Below, in pieces: positions 1-9,074 of a stretch of 34,188 nt of DNA. The notes beneath the pieces were generated by a model. That model was given only the letters and a program-made list of their open reading frames with translations, had not been told where the DNA came from and did not search any database. A program made the translations under genes and the position numbers. The DNA lies in NCBI GenBank assembly GCA_947564305.1, contig CANOBT010000051.1:1-34188 (forward strand), in the 5' to 3' direction. Numbering within the stretch: position 1 is the stretch's first letter; every line of letters starts with the position of its first letter. This DNA is from an uncultured Lachnospiraceae bacterium. GTDB taxonomy: Bacteria; Bacillota_A; Clostridia; Lachnospirales; Lachnospiraceae.

Positions 1-59
1 AGTAGTTTAATAAATATAAATTCTGAATCTTTTTATAATCTCGCATCATTTTCTTCCCA

Positions 60-88
60 TTGACGTTAGCAGACATTTGTACTAAACT
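60..88 (+). promoter_or_regulatory. Possible sigma-A promoter upstream of the Nif11-like gene
   Basis: TTGACG (60-65), a 17-bp spacer and TAAACT (83-88) make a plausible housekeeping promoter about 60 bp before the first gene. The -35 is good and the -10 is weak. A small hairpin (CATAGC at 94-99, GCTATG at 107-112) lies in the predicted leader. Bases 1-59 show nothing else recognisable. Confidence 0.4.
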
Positions 89-150
89 AAAGCCATAGCA
101 GAGTAAGCTATGACATAAAAAATGCCCCAGATATAAGGAAGTTGATATTT

Positions 151-444
151 ATGGATGTTGTCACAATACTAGATGAATTGCAGAAAAAGGCACTGCATGA
201 TACAAAAATCCGAAATCGTTTTTTGGACACCAAAAAATCGAAGGAACCGGTTATGGCATTTTGTAAGGTATGCCGCGAACTGGGATATGAACTTTATGAG
301 ATGGATTTAATCTGTGCAGGTGAAGAATTTCATGCTACAATGAAGCGAAGCACCAACGGCGGCGGTGAAAATTCGCCGATGCTCTCAGGAGAAGACGACT
401 TTTACGAGTTGTTTATGGCAAGCATCACTCCGGATAAAATATAA
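151..444 (+). CDS. Nif11-like small protein (leader-peptide-like), function unknown
   Basis: This encodes a 97-residue acidic protein starting MDVVTILDELQKK. The ATG at 151 is preferred over an in-frame TTG at 142 because AAGGAAG (135-141) sits 9 bases before it. The N-terminal two thirds is helical with the pattern of Nif11-type domains: hydrophobic helix, 'EPVMAFCKVCRELGYELYEMDL', then 'GEEF'. The tail carries S-T-N-G-G-G and an acidic 'DDFYELF' end, a shape I associate with small Nif11-related proteins of clostridia. Nif11 domains occur as leaders of modified peptides, but I see no modification enzyme beside it, and the tail is not an obvious Cys/Ser/Thr-rich core. The next gene starts 24 bp downstream, so the two are probably cotranscribed. 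Family assignment is moderate; function is unknown. Confidence 0.6.
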   Translation: MDVVTILDELQKKALHDTKIRNRFLDTKKSKEPVMAFCKVCRELGYELYEMDLICAGEEFHATMKRSTNGGGENSPMLSGEDDFYELFMASITPDKI

Positions 445-467
445 AACAAAAAAGCGAGAACAATTTC

Positions 468-1427
468 ATGAAAAACAACATAGATTTCATCATTATTGGA
501 GCCTCAATCCTGGATGTCCTGGCACAGCCCGTTACAACGGATGTCTTTGAAACAGGTTCCGTTTCTGCAAAACATGTGGTCATGCATACCGGAGGCGATG
601 CACTGAATGAAGCCACCATACTTGCCGCACTCGGCTCCTCTGTTCGTTTAATCAGCAAAACAGGCGCCGATTATGCGGGAAACTACATCCAAAAGCATTG
701 TCAGCAGGCCAGGATAGACACCACTTTCCTGCAAAGTCAGGAATCCCTGGAAACAGGGGTTAATCTCGTACTGGTTGACGCTTCCGGCGAACGGCATTTT
801 GTCACATCACAGAACGGAAGCCTGAGAAAGCTAACCCCCGCCGACATTCCGGATACCGCGTTCTCAGGCGGAAAATATCTCTGCTTTGCTAGTATTTTTG
901 TGTTTCCGGCTTTTGATGATGCCGCACTGGCCAGGTTATTTTCCAAGGCAAAAGCAAATGGGCTGATTCTTTGCGCGGATATGACCAAACGCAAGCACGG
1001 CGAAAACCTGAATGATATGAAAAACTGCCTGTCACTGCTGGATTATATTTTTCCAAATTATGAAGAGGCAAGCCTTCTTACCGGTCTCACAGACTGGGAC
1101 GAAATTGCAGACGCATTTCTTGAGTGTGGAACAGGATGTATTATTCTAAAATCAGGTGCCAGAGGATGCTTTATCAAAACGAAAACCGAACGATACTGGA
1201 TTCCTGCATACCCCCACGCACACTGCCTGGATACTACCGGCGCAGGGGATACCTTTACCGCATGCTTTTTGTATTCTTTAAACCAGGGAATGCCACTGCC
1301 TGAATGTGGAAAATTTGCAAATGCAGGCGCATCTATCTGTATCGAACAGATGGGGGCAACAGGAAAAATCAAGAACAAAGAGCAAGTTATAGAGCGATAT
1401 TCGGAAATTTCATTCCCCTGTAAATAA
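468..1427 (+). CDS. PfkB-family carbohydrate kinase
   Basis: This is a 319-residue sugar or nucleoside kinase of the ribokinase/PfkB family, which moves the ATP gamma-phosphate to a sugar hydroxyl in the cytoplasm. The N-terminal strand ends in 'GASILD', followed by the glycine-rich 'HTGGDALNEA' substrate loop (around residues 40-50). The second PfkB signature, D-T-T-G-A-G-D-T-F, sits near residue 258 and holds the catalytic Asp and anion hole. Length is normal for the family. The substrate cannot be read from the sequence; fructose, ribose or nucleosides are all possible. It follows the Nif11-like gene by 24 bp with a weak GCGAGAA ribosome site. No transporter or glycosidase is nearby to suggest a sugar. 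Confidence 0.9.
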   Translation: MKNNIDFIIIGASILDVLAQPVTTDVFETGSVSAKHVVMHTGGDALNEATILAALGSSVRLISKTGADYAGNYIQKHCQQARIDTTFLQSQESLETGVNLVLVDASGERHFVTSQNGSLRKLTPADIPDTAFSGGKYLCFASIFVFPAFDDAALARLFSKAKANGLILCADMTKRKHGENLNDMKNCLSLLDYIFPNYEEASLLTGLTDWDEIADAFLECGTGCIILKSGARGCFIKTKTERYWIPAYPHAHCLDTTGAGDTFTACFLYSLNQGMPLPECGKFANAGASICIEQMGATGKIKNKEQVIERYSEISFPCK

Positions 1428-1485
1428 AATACACTCCCAAAATCTTTTTCGCATCTGATTTTACAGCTTATTTTCAATATGACAA

Positions 1486-1514
1486 TTGTATTTTGCAAAA
1501 AAAAATGATAAAAT
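1486..1514 (+). promoter_or_regulatory. Possible promoter for the hybrid histidine kinase
   Basis: TTGTAT (1486-1491), a 17-bp A-rich spacer and TAAAAT (1509-1514) lie about 95 bp before the kinase start. The gene itself has AGGGGG about 10 bases before its ATG. This supports a separate transcript for the kinase and topB rather than read-through from the sugar kinase. Confidence 0.45.
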
Positions 1515-1610
1515 AAAATGCAGTTTAGTGTAAATTTATTCATTAACAGCAGGCGCATCTATCGCGCTTTCTATAAATAGAAACGTTTATAGGGGACAGG
1601 GGGAATACAG

Positions 1611-4600
1611 ATGTATCATTGCCATATTCAATTCTATTTCACCGGCTGTCAATGCCGCGCATTTGAAATCATAAAAAAGAGGTTTCCACCCGAACATTTT
1701 TCCTACGAATTCTCGCAAAGCGGCACTCCTGAAAAGCAGTTGGCTGCGGCGGCCGATGTCATCCTCGTCAACCTGCAGGGACTTGACGTTGAGAGCACAT
1801 TGTCATCACTTGCCGCATACAGAAAAAAAGACTCCGAACTTATCCTGCTCGCAGACAGCGGGCAAATCCATTTTTGTGAAAATAATTTATCTGAAGTCAG
1901 GGACATTTGGAGCATGCCGATGTCCGATGAAGAAGTGAATTTCCGCTTTCTGAAATGGCAGGAAACTTATAAACTGACCAAAGATTTCTGGCAGGCCGAA
2001 CATTTTTTGAATTCTGCTCTCAACAGCAGTCCGAACCTCGTTTGGTATAAGGATAAAGACGGCACTCATGAGAAGATAAATGACAGTTTCTGCAGGACCG
2101 TAAATAAGACCAGAGCACAGATTGAAGGCCAGCGCCATGCATATATCTGGGACGTAGAGCAGGATGATCCTGCCTGCATTGAATCCGAATGCGAAGTCAT
2201 GCTGAAAAGAAAAACCTGCGTATCGGAAGAATTTATCCGGACACGTGACGGTGTAAAGCAGCTAACCACATATAAATCGCCCTTATACGACCTGGACGGA
2301 AGTGTAATGGGAACCGTAGGTCTGGGGATTGACGTAACACAGGAGCGGGCCTTTGAACAGGAGCTGCTGAAAAAGAATCAGATGCTAGAAACCCTTTTTA
2401 CAACTACGGAATGCGGTGTCATGTGCCATACTCTGGATGGCTCTCAGATTCTCAGTATCAACCGGGCTGCCCTTAGAATTCTGGGTTATAAATCCCAGGA
2501 CGAGATGGTAGCCGATGGTTTTGACATGATTGCCATGTCTGTCGTAGATGAAGACAAGCCAAAACTCCTAAGTACGATCACTTCATTAAAAAAGATTGGC
2601 GATAATTCAAGCGTGGAATACCGTGTACAGCATAAGAACGGCAAAATCCTGCACGCCATGGGCAATATCAAGCTTCTGGAAAAAAACGGGGAGTTATATT
2701 ACCAACGTTTCATTCTGGACTGTACCGCCCAAAAGATGCGCGAACAGGAAGAATGGGAAAAAAAGAATCTTGAGATTGAATATCAGGAAAAACTATTTGA
2801 TATTTTTTCTACTTATCTGGCAAGCAATACAGATGATGTATATATGATGCTGAATGAAGACGGAAATATTGTAGAATATGTCAGTCCTAATGTAGAACGC
2901 GTGCTCGGTGTTTCCATAGAAAATATACAAAAAGACCTGAAGAATTTTGGCCGTGCCAGATATCTGGACGACCAGACAATTGATTACGAAGACCTGAGAA
3001 ATCTGGAACCAGATTCTGAGCCCATAACACTGGAAACCGAGCGAATCAATCCCAAAACCGGTGAGCGGAAATATTTCCGTGAGAGCACCTATTGTGTGAC
3101 CATACAAAGTGCGAAAAAAGTAGTCGTCTATATTTCAGACCGAACCAAAGAACGTCAGACACAGGATGCCCTGGCAGAGGCTCTGGAGATGGCAAAAGTG
3201 GCAAACAAAGCCAAGAGTGCTTTCCTAAGCAGTGTCAGCCATGATATCCGCACACCAATGAATGCCATCATGGGACTGACCGAACTGCTGAAAGACGAAG
3301 CCGGCAATCCGGAACATGTGGAGGAATATACTCAGAAGATTCATGCGGCAAGCCAACATCTGTTGGGATTGATCAATGATGTATTGGACATGAATAAAAT
3401 CGAGAGCGGCAATACTACCCTGAACATCTCCGAGTTCAATCTGGCGGAGGTCATTGATGATCTGAATACAATCATTCGGCCTCAGACAAAGGCGAAGAAA
3501 CAGCTTTTTGAAATCTCCACCTCCTCTTTGACTTGCGAACATCTGCTTGGTGATAAACTACGGATTAATCAGATCCTAATCAATATTTTATCCAATGCCG
3601 TTAAATATACCCAAGAGGGCGGCAGAATCATTATGGAAGTAAAGGAACTTCCTCAGATTACTGAAAAATACAGTCAGGTACAATTTACCATAAGCGATAA
3701 CGGTCAGGGAATGTCGGAAGAATACTTGAAAGTTATCTTCAATCCATTTACACGAGAAAAAGCTTCTACCATCAATGAAATTCAGGGGACCGGACTTGGA
3801 ATGGCAATCACAAAGAGCCTGGTAGACCTTATGAACGGCAGTATTAAGGTAGAGAGCAAACGTGGTGAAGGCAGTACTTTTACCGTAAAACTGGAGTTCC
3901 GCATCCAGGATAATCTGACTGGGGAAGACTGGAGTTTTTGGAGAAAGAACGGACTTTCCCGCATGCTTGTTGCAGATGATGACGAGTTCATCTGCAGCGA
4001 TATTATTCGGGCAATGTCAGGAACCGGCGTCATTACAGAGTTCGCTACCGACGGACAGACGGCTGTTGATATGATTCACCGTGCCCGTGAGGATGGAAAA
4101 CCTTTCGACCTGATCATGCTGGACTGGAAAATGCCTGGAATGAGCGGCCTGGAGACAGCCCGCAAGATTCGAGATGAATATAAAGATAAGATTCCAATCC
4201 TGCTTTTCACTGCTCATGACTGGGATGAGATTGAGGAAGAAGCTCTGGGAATCGGCATCAATCATTTCCTGCTCAAACCATTTTTTATGAGTAATTTTAA
4301 AGATGCTGTAACGCGCATCATGGGTAACAGACAAATGCCACACTCCAAACTGAATGGCGACAGTGTAATCAGGGGCAAGAATATCCTTGTGGTGGATGAT
4401 ATCCCAATCAATCGTATGATTCTGGTGAAGATACTGGACAAACTGGGTGCCTCCTGCGATATCGCTGAAAACGGGCAGGATGCTGTCGAAAAATTCAAAA
4501 TTTCACAGCCTGACGAATATGATATCATTTTCATGGATATACAGATGCCTGTGATGAATGGTTACGATGCAACCAGGGCAATCCGCGCGAGCGGACATCC

Positions 4601-4769
4601 TTCGGCAAAGCAGGTCGCGATTATTGCCATGACTGCAAATGCTTTTATTGATGATGTAAAAGAAGCTTTGGAATCTGGAATGGATGCCCACATTGCCAAG
4701 CCTGTGGTCGTGGAACAGTTGAAAGCCACAGTCGGAGAAGTGTTAGAACGTAAAGGAGAACTGGTTTAA
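1611..4769 (+). CDS. Hybrid sensor histidine kinase with PAS repeats and two receiver domains
   Basis: This is a 1052-residue multidomain signalling protein. Residues 1-120 look like a degenerate receiver-like domain. Three PAS-type regions follow (about 130-250, 255-375, 400-510). The HisKA dimerisation helix carries S-V-S-H-D-I-R-T-P with the phospho-accepting His near 544. The HATPase domain has an N box around 655-665 and 'GTGLGMAI' around 728. Two receivers then follow: one from about 783 (acidic 'ADDDE', phospho-Asp in 'IMLDWKMP' near 838, Lys in 'LLKPF') and one from about 923 ('VVDD', Asp in 'FMDIQMP' near 975, Lys in 'AKPV'). No transmembrane segment is evident, so it is probably cytosolic. 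There is no HPt domain and no output domain, so a partner elsewhere is needed. The topoisomerase gene starts 6 bp after its stop. Confidence 0.93.
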   Translation: MYHCHIQFYFTGCQCRAFEIIKKRFPPEHFSYEFSQSGTPEKQLAAAADVILVNLQGLDVESTLSSLAAYRKKDSELILLADSGQIHFCENNLSEVRDIWSMPMSDEEVNFRFLKWQETYKLTKDFWQAEHFLNSALNSSPNLVWYKDKDGTHEKINDSFCRTVNKTRAQIEGQRHAYIWDVEQDDPACIESECEVMLKRKTCVSEEFIRTRDGVKQLTTYKSPLYDLDGSVMGTVGLGIDVTQERAFEQELLKKNQMLETLFTTTECGVMCHTLDGSQILSINRAALRILGYKSQDEMVADGFDMIAMSVVDEDKPKLLSTITSLKKIGDNSSVEYRVQHKNGKILHAMGNIKLLEKNGELYYQRFILDCTAQKMREQEEWEKKNLEIEYQEKLFDIFSTYLASNTDDVYMMLNEDGNIVEYVSPNVERVLGVSIENIQKDLKNFGRARYLDDQTIDYEDLRNLEPDSEPITLETERINPKTGERKYFRESTYCVTIQSAKKVVVYISDRTKERQTQDALAEALEMAKVANKAKSAFLSSVSHDIRTPMNAIMGLTELLKDEAGNPEHVEEYTQKIHAASQHLLGLINDVLDMNKIESGNTTLNISEFNLAEVIDDLNTIIRPQTKAKKQLFEISTSSLTCEHLLGDKLRINQILINILSNAVKYTQEGGRIIMEVKELPQITEKYSQVQFTISDNGQGMSEEYLKVIFNPFTREKASTINEIQGTGLGMAITKSLVDLMNGSIKVESKRGEGSTFTVKLEFRIQDNLTGEDWSFWRKNGLSRMLVADDDEFICSDIIRAMSGTGVITEFATDGQTAVDMIHRAREDGKPFDLIMLDWKMPGMSGLETARKIRDEYKDKIPILLFTAHDWDEIEEEALGIGINHFLLKPFFMSNFKDAVTRIMGNRQMPHSKLNGDSVIRGKNILVVDDIPINRMILVKILDKLGASCDIAENGQDAVEKFKISQPDEYDIIFMDIQMPVMNGYDATRAIRASGHPSAKQVAIIAMTANAFIDDVKEALESGMDAHIAKPVVVEQLKATVGEVLERKGELV

Positions 4770-4775
4770 GCAAAT

Positions 4776-7037
4776 ATGTCCGAAAAAACTTTAGTAATCG
4801 CAGAAAAACCATCCGTAGCACGGGATATCGCCCGTGTCATGCATTGTAGTAAAAAAACAAATTCGTATTTGGAAGGGAACCAGTATATCATCACATGGGC
4901 ACTGGGACATCTGGTCACGCTTGCCGACCCGGAAGAATATGGAAAACAATATCAGTCCTGGAGTATGGACACCCTGCCCATGCTCCCTAAAGAATGGAAG
5001 CTGGTCGTCATCAAACAGACCTCCCGGCAGTATGCCGCTATAAAAGAACTCCTGCACCGCAAAGATGTCACACAGGTCATCATTGCAACTGATGCCGGAA
5101 GGGAAGGTGAACTGGTTGCCCGCTGGATATTGGATAAGGCGGGAAATAAAAAGCCTCTCCGCCGTCTCTGGATTTCCTCTGTCACAGACAAGGCTATCCG
5201 GGAGGGGTTCTCCCATTTAAAGCCGGGAAAAGCGTATGAAAATTTATATCATGCAGCAGTTGCAAGGGCACAGTCTGACTGGGTGGTAGGAATCAACGCT
5301 ACCCGTGCCCTCACCTGCAAGTACAATGCGCAGCTCTCCTGTGGACGGGTCCAGACTCCCACCCTTGCTATGATTGCCGCACGCGAGGAGGAAATCAAAA
5401 AATTCCAACCCAAGCCTTATTACGGCCTGAAAGCGATTTCCGGCGGCATTACCTATACTTGGACAGACAGTAAATCGGGCTCTGCACGCAGCTTTGACAA
5501 AAACAGAATCGAAAAAATCCTGGAACAGTCTGCTTCCGAAAAGCTCAGAATTACTGACATCCAACGAAAAACAAAGCATTCTGCTGCTCCTGCCCTCTAT
5601 GACCTGACTACTCTGCAGAGGGAAGCGAACCAGAAATATGGCTTCTCCGCCAAAGAAACATTGAATATCATGCAGCGTCTGTATGAAAACCACAAGGTTC
5701 TGACCTATCCGCGGACAGATTCCCGGTATCTGACCTCAGATATGCTGGGAACTATGGAAGAACGCTTAAAAGCCTGTGCTACCGGTCCCTATAAAAAGCC
5801 GGCCTTGAGACTTTCCCGGCAGAAAATTCAAGGAAAACCTGCCTTTGTGAACAACAGCAAGGTCAGTGACCACCACGCCATCATTCCCACAGAACAGTTT
5901 GCAGACCTGACCCATATGAGCAATGAAGAACGTAAAATCTTTGATCTTGTGGTTCGTCGTTTCCTGGCAGTCCTGTGTCCTGCATGTGAGTATGAAGAAA
6001 CCTCTATCCAGGCAAAACTCGGAAACGAGACATTTCAGGCACATGGCCGACTCCTGAAATCTCCTGGCTGGAGAGAAGCCTATGACCAGGATTACGAAGA
6101 ATTAGACGAAGATGATAATGAGTCCCCTGATATGGATACAGTCTTTTCTGTCCATTCAGACTCATCCGCGTCTTCTAATGAATGCTTGAAGGAAGAGACT
6201 GTCAAATCACTGCAAAAGGGTGCATCTCTCCCGGTTTCCAAACTGGCAGTGACAGAAGGAAAAACCAAGCCGCCATCCTATTTTACAGAAGGCACTTTAA
6301 TTGCCGCCATGGAAAATCCGGTAAAATACCTGCAGCATAAAGATAAAAGTATCATCCGAACCCTCGGAGAAACGGGAGGACTTGGTACGGTTGCCACCCG
6401 TGCAGATATTATCGAAAAGTTATTCAACAGCTTTTTGATGGAAAAACGCGGCAATGAAATCCACATTACTTCAAAGGGAAAACAGCTTTTAGAATTAGTT
6501 CCGCAGGACTTAAAGAGTCCGGAGCTGACCGCCTCCTGGGAGCAGCGCCTTCAGGCCATTGCCGCCGGCAGGGAATCTGATAAAAAATTTATGGCCGAAA
6601 TCCAGGATTACACCGTCTCCCTGATTCAGGAAATCAAAGCCGGAAACGGTACATTCCGCCACGACAACTTAAGCCGCACAAAATGCCCGCAGTGCGGAAA
6701 GTACATGTTGGAAGTGAACGGAAAACACGGAAAAATGCTGGTCTGTCAGGACAGAGAATGCGGCTGCCGCGAAACCATTTCCAGACATACCAATGCTCGC
6801 TGCCCTGTGTGCCACAAAAAGATGGAGCTTGTGGGGAAAGGCGACGGACAGCGGTTCGTATGCACCTGCGGATACCGTGAAAAACTCAGTGCCTTTGAGG
6901 AACGCAGGAAAAAAGAAGGAAAAGGAATCAATAAACGGGAAGTCAACAATTATCTGAAAAAGCAGGCAAAAGAAGCGAATGCGCCCATCAATAATGCATT
7001 TGCTGAGGCTTTTGCTAAGATGAAGCTAGATGAATGA
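4776..7037 (+). CDS. topB: DNA topoisomerase III (type IA)
   Basis: This is a 753-residue type IA topoisomerase that relaxes and decatenates DNA through a single-strand break. It opens with the Toprim domain ('VIAEKPSVA', then 'ATDAGREGE' near residue 104). The active-site Tyr is in T-Y-P-R-T-D-S-R-Y-L near residue 312. 'GLGTVATRADIIEKL' and 'TSKGKQL' are standard TopB blocks. The C-terminus has a four-Cys zinc ribbon (C-P-Q-C-G-K-Y ... C-Q-D-R-E-C-G-C) and a second CPVC...CTCG pair. An insert rich in Asp, Glu and Ser lies around residues 445-475. The ATG is 6 bp after the kinase stop; AAAGGAG at 4752-4758 is a somewhat distant ribosome site, so translation may be coupled. Chromosomal and mobile TopB copies look alike; nothing here marks it as conjugative. 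Confidence 0.96.
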   Translation: MSEKTLVIAEKPSVARDIARVMHCSKKTNSYLEGNQYIITWALGHLVTLADPEEYGKQYQSWSMDTLPMLPKEWKLVVIKQTSRQYAAIKELLHRKDVTQVIIATDAGREGELVARWILDKAGNKKPLRRLWISSVTDKAIREGFSHLKPGKAYENLYHAAVARAQSDWVVGINATRALTCKYNAQLSCGRVQTPTLAMIAAREEEIKKFQPKPYYGLKAISGGITYTWTDSKSGSARSFDKNRIEKILEQSASEKLRITDIQRKTKHSAAPALYDLTTLQREANQKYGFSAKETLNIMQRLYENHKVLTYPRTDSRYLTSDMLGTMEERLKACATGPYKKPALRLSRQKIQGKPAFVNNSKVSDHHAIIPTEQFADLTHMSNEERKIFDLVVRRFLAVLCPACEYEETSIQAKLGNETFQAHGRLLKSPGWREAYDQDYEELDEDDNESPDMDTVFSVHSDSSASSNECLKEETVKSLQKGASLPVSKLAVTEGKTKPPSYFTEGTLIAAMENPVKYLQHKDKSIIRTLGETGGLGTVATRADIIEKLFNSFLMEKRGNEIHITSKGKQLLELVPQDLKSPELTASWEQRLQAIAAGRESDKKFMAEIQDYTVSLIQEIKAGNGTFRHDNLSRTKCPQCGKYMLEVNGKHGKMLVCQDRECGCRETISRHTNARCPVCHKKMELVGKGDGQRFVCTCGYREKLSAFEERRKKEGKGINKREVNNYLKKQAKEANAPINNAFAEAFAKMKLDE

Positions 7038-7086
7038 ATTTCAGATATTTTAATCAAGATTTGCGTGTATAAAATATATCCGTTTT

Positions 7087-7134
7087 AAAACCAGCCGGAT
7101 AAACTATGAAGGCAAATACATAGTTTACCCGGCT
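7087..7134 (-). terminator. Hairpin terminator between topB and the minus-strand operon
   Basis: Sixteen-base arms (7093-7108 and 7119-7134) pair with one mismatch around a 10-base loop. On the minus strand the stem is followed by TTTT at 7087-7090, fitting termination of the gene ending at 7164. The stem would also form in the topB transcript, but without a T run. Confidence 0.65.
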
Positions 7135-7163
7135 TCACTACTGGGGATTGAAAGTCATAATGT

Positions 7164-7565
7164 TCAATCCTTCCCCTCATATTCTATTTTATAACCGCCG
7201 GCATCATCCTTCATAACTCTGTACAAACCTGCTTCCTCCTCCCGTTCTGCCTTTTGGTAACTGACGGCTTGCTTCTCCTCATCCGGCGCTCCCTCTACCC
7301 TCTCCGGCACGCCCGTCTTAATCTCATTTGTAATTTCCTCCAGTTTCTTTTCCAATATACGGATACTTTCCTCTGAAGTTTCTCCATTACCAGAAGCCCC
7401 CTTCATAAGGAGCAAGGAATTTTGCATAGACTGCTTTTTGCTCTCTAATTCCTTTTGCTTCTTCTCCTCTGTTTTCATAATTCCCAAATTCATGTGTTTT
7501 GTCTGCTTGTTGTTCTTCATCATCGTCAGTGGATTGACATATCCGGGTCTCACTCTGTTTACCAT
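7164..7565 (-). CDS. Small charged coiled-coil protein, function unknown
   Basis: This encodes a 133-residue, Lys/Glu-rich protein. I do not recognise a function; the central helix slightly recalls FlxA-like coiled coils. Residues 1-35 are basic ('MVNRVRPGYVNPLTMMKNNK'), residues 35-90 form a likely coiled coil ('EEKKQKELESKKQSMQNSLLLMKG', then 'ILEKKLEEITNEI'), and the tail is acidic ('GGYKIEYEGKD'). There is no signal peptide or membrane segment. It is the last gene behind the kinase ending at 7689, with a gap of 123 bp, and a terminator follows it. The second LytTR/GHKL operon in this window also ends with a small charged gene (11683-12288), so the two may play similar roles, but they are not clearly homologous. 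Confidence 0.7.
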   Translation of the reverse strand: MVNRVRPGYVNPLTMMKNNKQTKHMNLGIMKTEEKKQKELESKKQSMQNSLLLMKGASGNGETSEESIRILEKKLEEITNEIKTGVPERVEGAPDEEKQAVSYQKAEREEEAGLYRVMKDDAGGYKIEYEGKD

Positions 7566-7688
7566 AATCTTCTGCCTCCGTTCAAATTTTAAGCACTCTC
7601 AAAGAATCCCTTATTCCATTTTCATGAGTAACTTTCATTAAAGATATCGGATGCATTTCCATTCAGAGAAGCAGGTTCTCGTAAACGG

Positions 7689-9074
7689 TCATCGGTTCTT
7701 CGTAAGCGGTATCAAGCAGAGCAAGATTGTCAATCGAAACTGATTGTTGCTTGTTTCTATTTCCATCGTCCCCTCATACTTTTCAGCGATACGTCTAATA
7801 TTTTTCAAACCCGTTCCATATTCAAATGTATACTTGGAAGGCATCCCGTATCTGGTGTCCTTCGGACTGCAGACTTCATCTGACAAGGTCTCGTTTTCCT
7901 CAAATAATGTGTTTACAACTTCAATAATCAAGAAATGATATCTCTTCCGAACTGTAATTGATATTTCAGGTTTCCCACCCTTTTCTTTCACACATGCCTG
8001 TATCGCATTATCAATTGCATTTGCTAAAATAATGCACAGCTCCATATCTTCCACAGAACAGCCTGATGGAATCTGCACATCCAGGTTCACCTCAATATGA
8101 TTGGACCTTGCAAAGTTTATCTTTTCATTGAGAAGCACATCTATAACCGGATTGCCTGTTTCAATGCCAATCAGTAATTTGTCTGAGGCCGTATGCAGTC
8201 TATTAAAATATTTTTCAGCCTCATCATATTGTTTTTCACGGAGCAATCCTGATAAGACCAGAAAATGATTATTGATATCATGCTGAAACATACGATACTG
8301 TTCATTTCTATTTTTCGCCTCTTCCAAATAGGTATATTGCTTTTTTATCTGCTCCTCTAATCCCTTCTGTTCCGTTTCCTGTATGGATAATGTAATAATC
8401 TTACTGACCAGTCTTAAAATAATAAAGAAAATCGCACAGGCCCACAAAACCCAAACCAACGCCCAAATGTCCGATTGCTCCCCAAAAGGTTGATTCCCTG
8501 ACATGCCTGAATTCATCCACATGTCAAGTCCCAATCCACTGCGAATGACCCATACGATAAAGATACATGGTAAAAGCAGTGTATAGAGGTAAGAAGAAAT
8601 GTTCTGCTGTCCTGTATAAGCATACCTTTTAGAAACGAATTGTAATGTCACAATCAATGCAAATGCTAAAATTCCAGATATGATAATCTGAATCATCATG
8701 CCTGTACACGTCCCAATCGTCTGCTTTACAAGCCAACGCATAAGGATTACCTGAAATCCTTCCATAAAGGTGAAAAGTGTTAAAATAATCATTGCCGGTG
8801 CTATCGTATTCTCCCACTCCATCCGTAATAGAAGTCTGGAAAAGATAATGATAATCCCCATATGTAAAAAGAATCTGACAATTCCCGAACTCTCGCAATA
8901 CATCACTCCAAATGTAATCAAGTCACTTATCAAAACATATGGTACGATATATTTCTTTTCCCGAATCCCTGTAAAACTCTGGATAAAGTAAAATTCTGCG
9001 ATATAAAGCCCACCATTGACTACTAACCACCAGATGTAAAAACCAATGGAAAAAACCTGTTCGTACTTCATCAT
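7689..9074 (-). CDS. AgrC-like sensor histidine kinase with GHKL ATPase
   Basis: This is a 461-residue membrane histidine kinase. Residues 1-230 contain six or seven hydrophobic segments and little extracellular loop, as in AgrC/ComD peptide receptors. A coiled coil leads to the H box 'FQHDINNH' near residue 265. The GHKL ATPase follows, with an N box 'ILANAIDNAIQAC' near 350 and a G box 'YGTGLKNIRRI' near 425. Family members usually sense cyclic or linear peptides and phosphorylate a LytTR regulator. The gene overlaps its regulator by 4 bp (ATGA at 9071-9074), so the two are co-translated. No agrD- or agrB-like gene is adjacent, so the ligand is unknown. Confidence 0.9.
   Translation of the reverse strand: MMKYEQVFSIGFYIWWLVVNGGLYIAEFYFIQSFTGIREKKYIVPYVLISDLITFGVMYCESSGIVRFFLHMGIIIIFSRLLLRMEWENTIAPAMIILTLFTFMEGFQVILMRWLVKQTIGTCTGMMIQIIISGILAFALIVTLQFVSKRYAYTGQQNISSYLYTLLLPCIFIVWVIRSGLGLDMWMNSGMSGNQPFGEQSDIWALVWVLWACAIFFIILRLVSKIITLSIQETEQKGLEEQIKKQYTYLEEAKNRNEQYRMFQHDINNHFLVLSGLLREKQYDEAEKYFNRLHTASDKLLIGIETGNPVIDVLLNEKINFARSNHIEVNLDVQIPSGCSVEDMELCIILANAIDNAIQACVKEKGGKPEISITVRKRYHFLIIEVVNTLFEENETLSDEVCSPKDTRYGMPSKYTFEYGTGLKNIRRIAEKYEGTMEIETSNNQFRLTILLCLIPLTKNR

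Noticed and set aside
1323..1563. 15-bp repeat GCAGGCGCATCTATC at about 1325 and 1549
   Set aside because: It occurs once in the sugar-kinase coding region and once in the gap. There is no wider similarity, so chance or a tiny duplication is likely.
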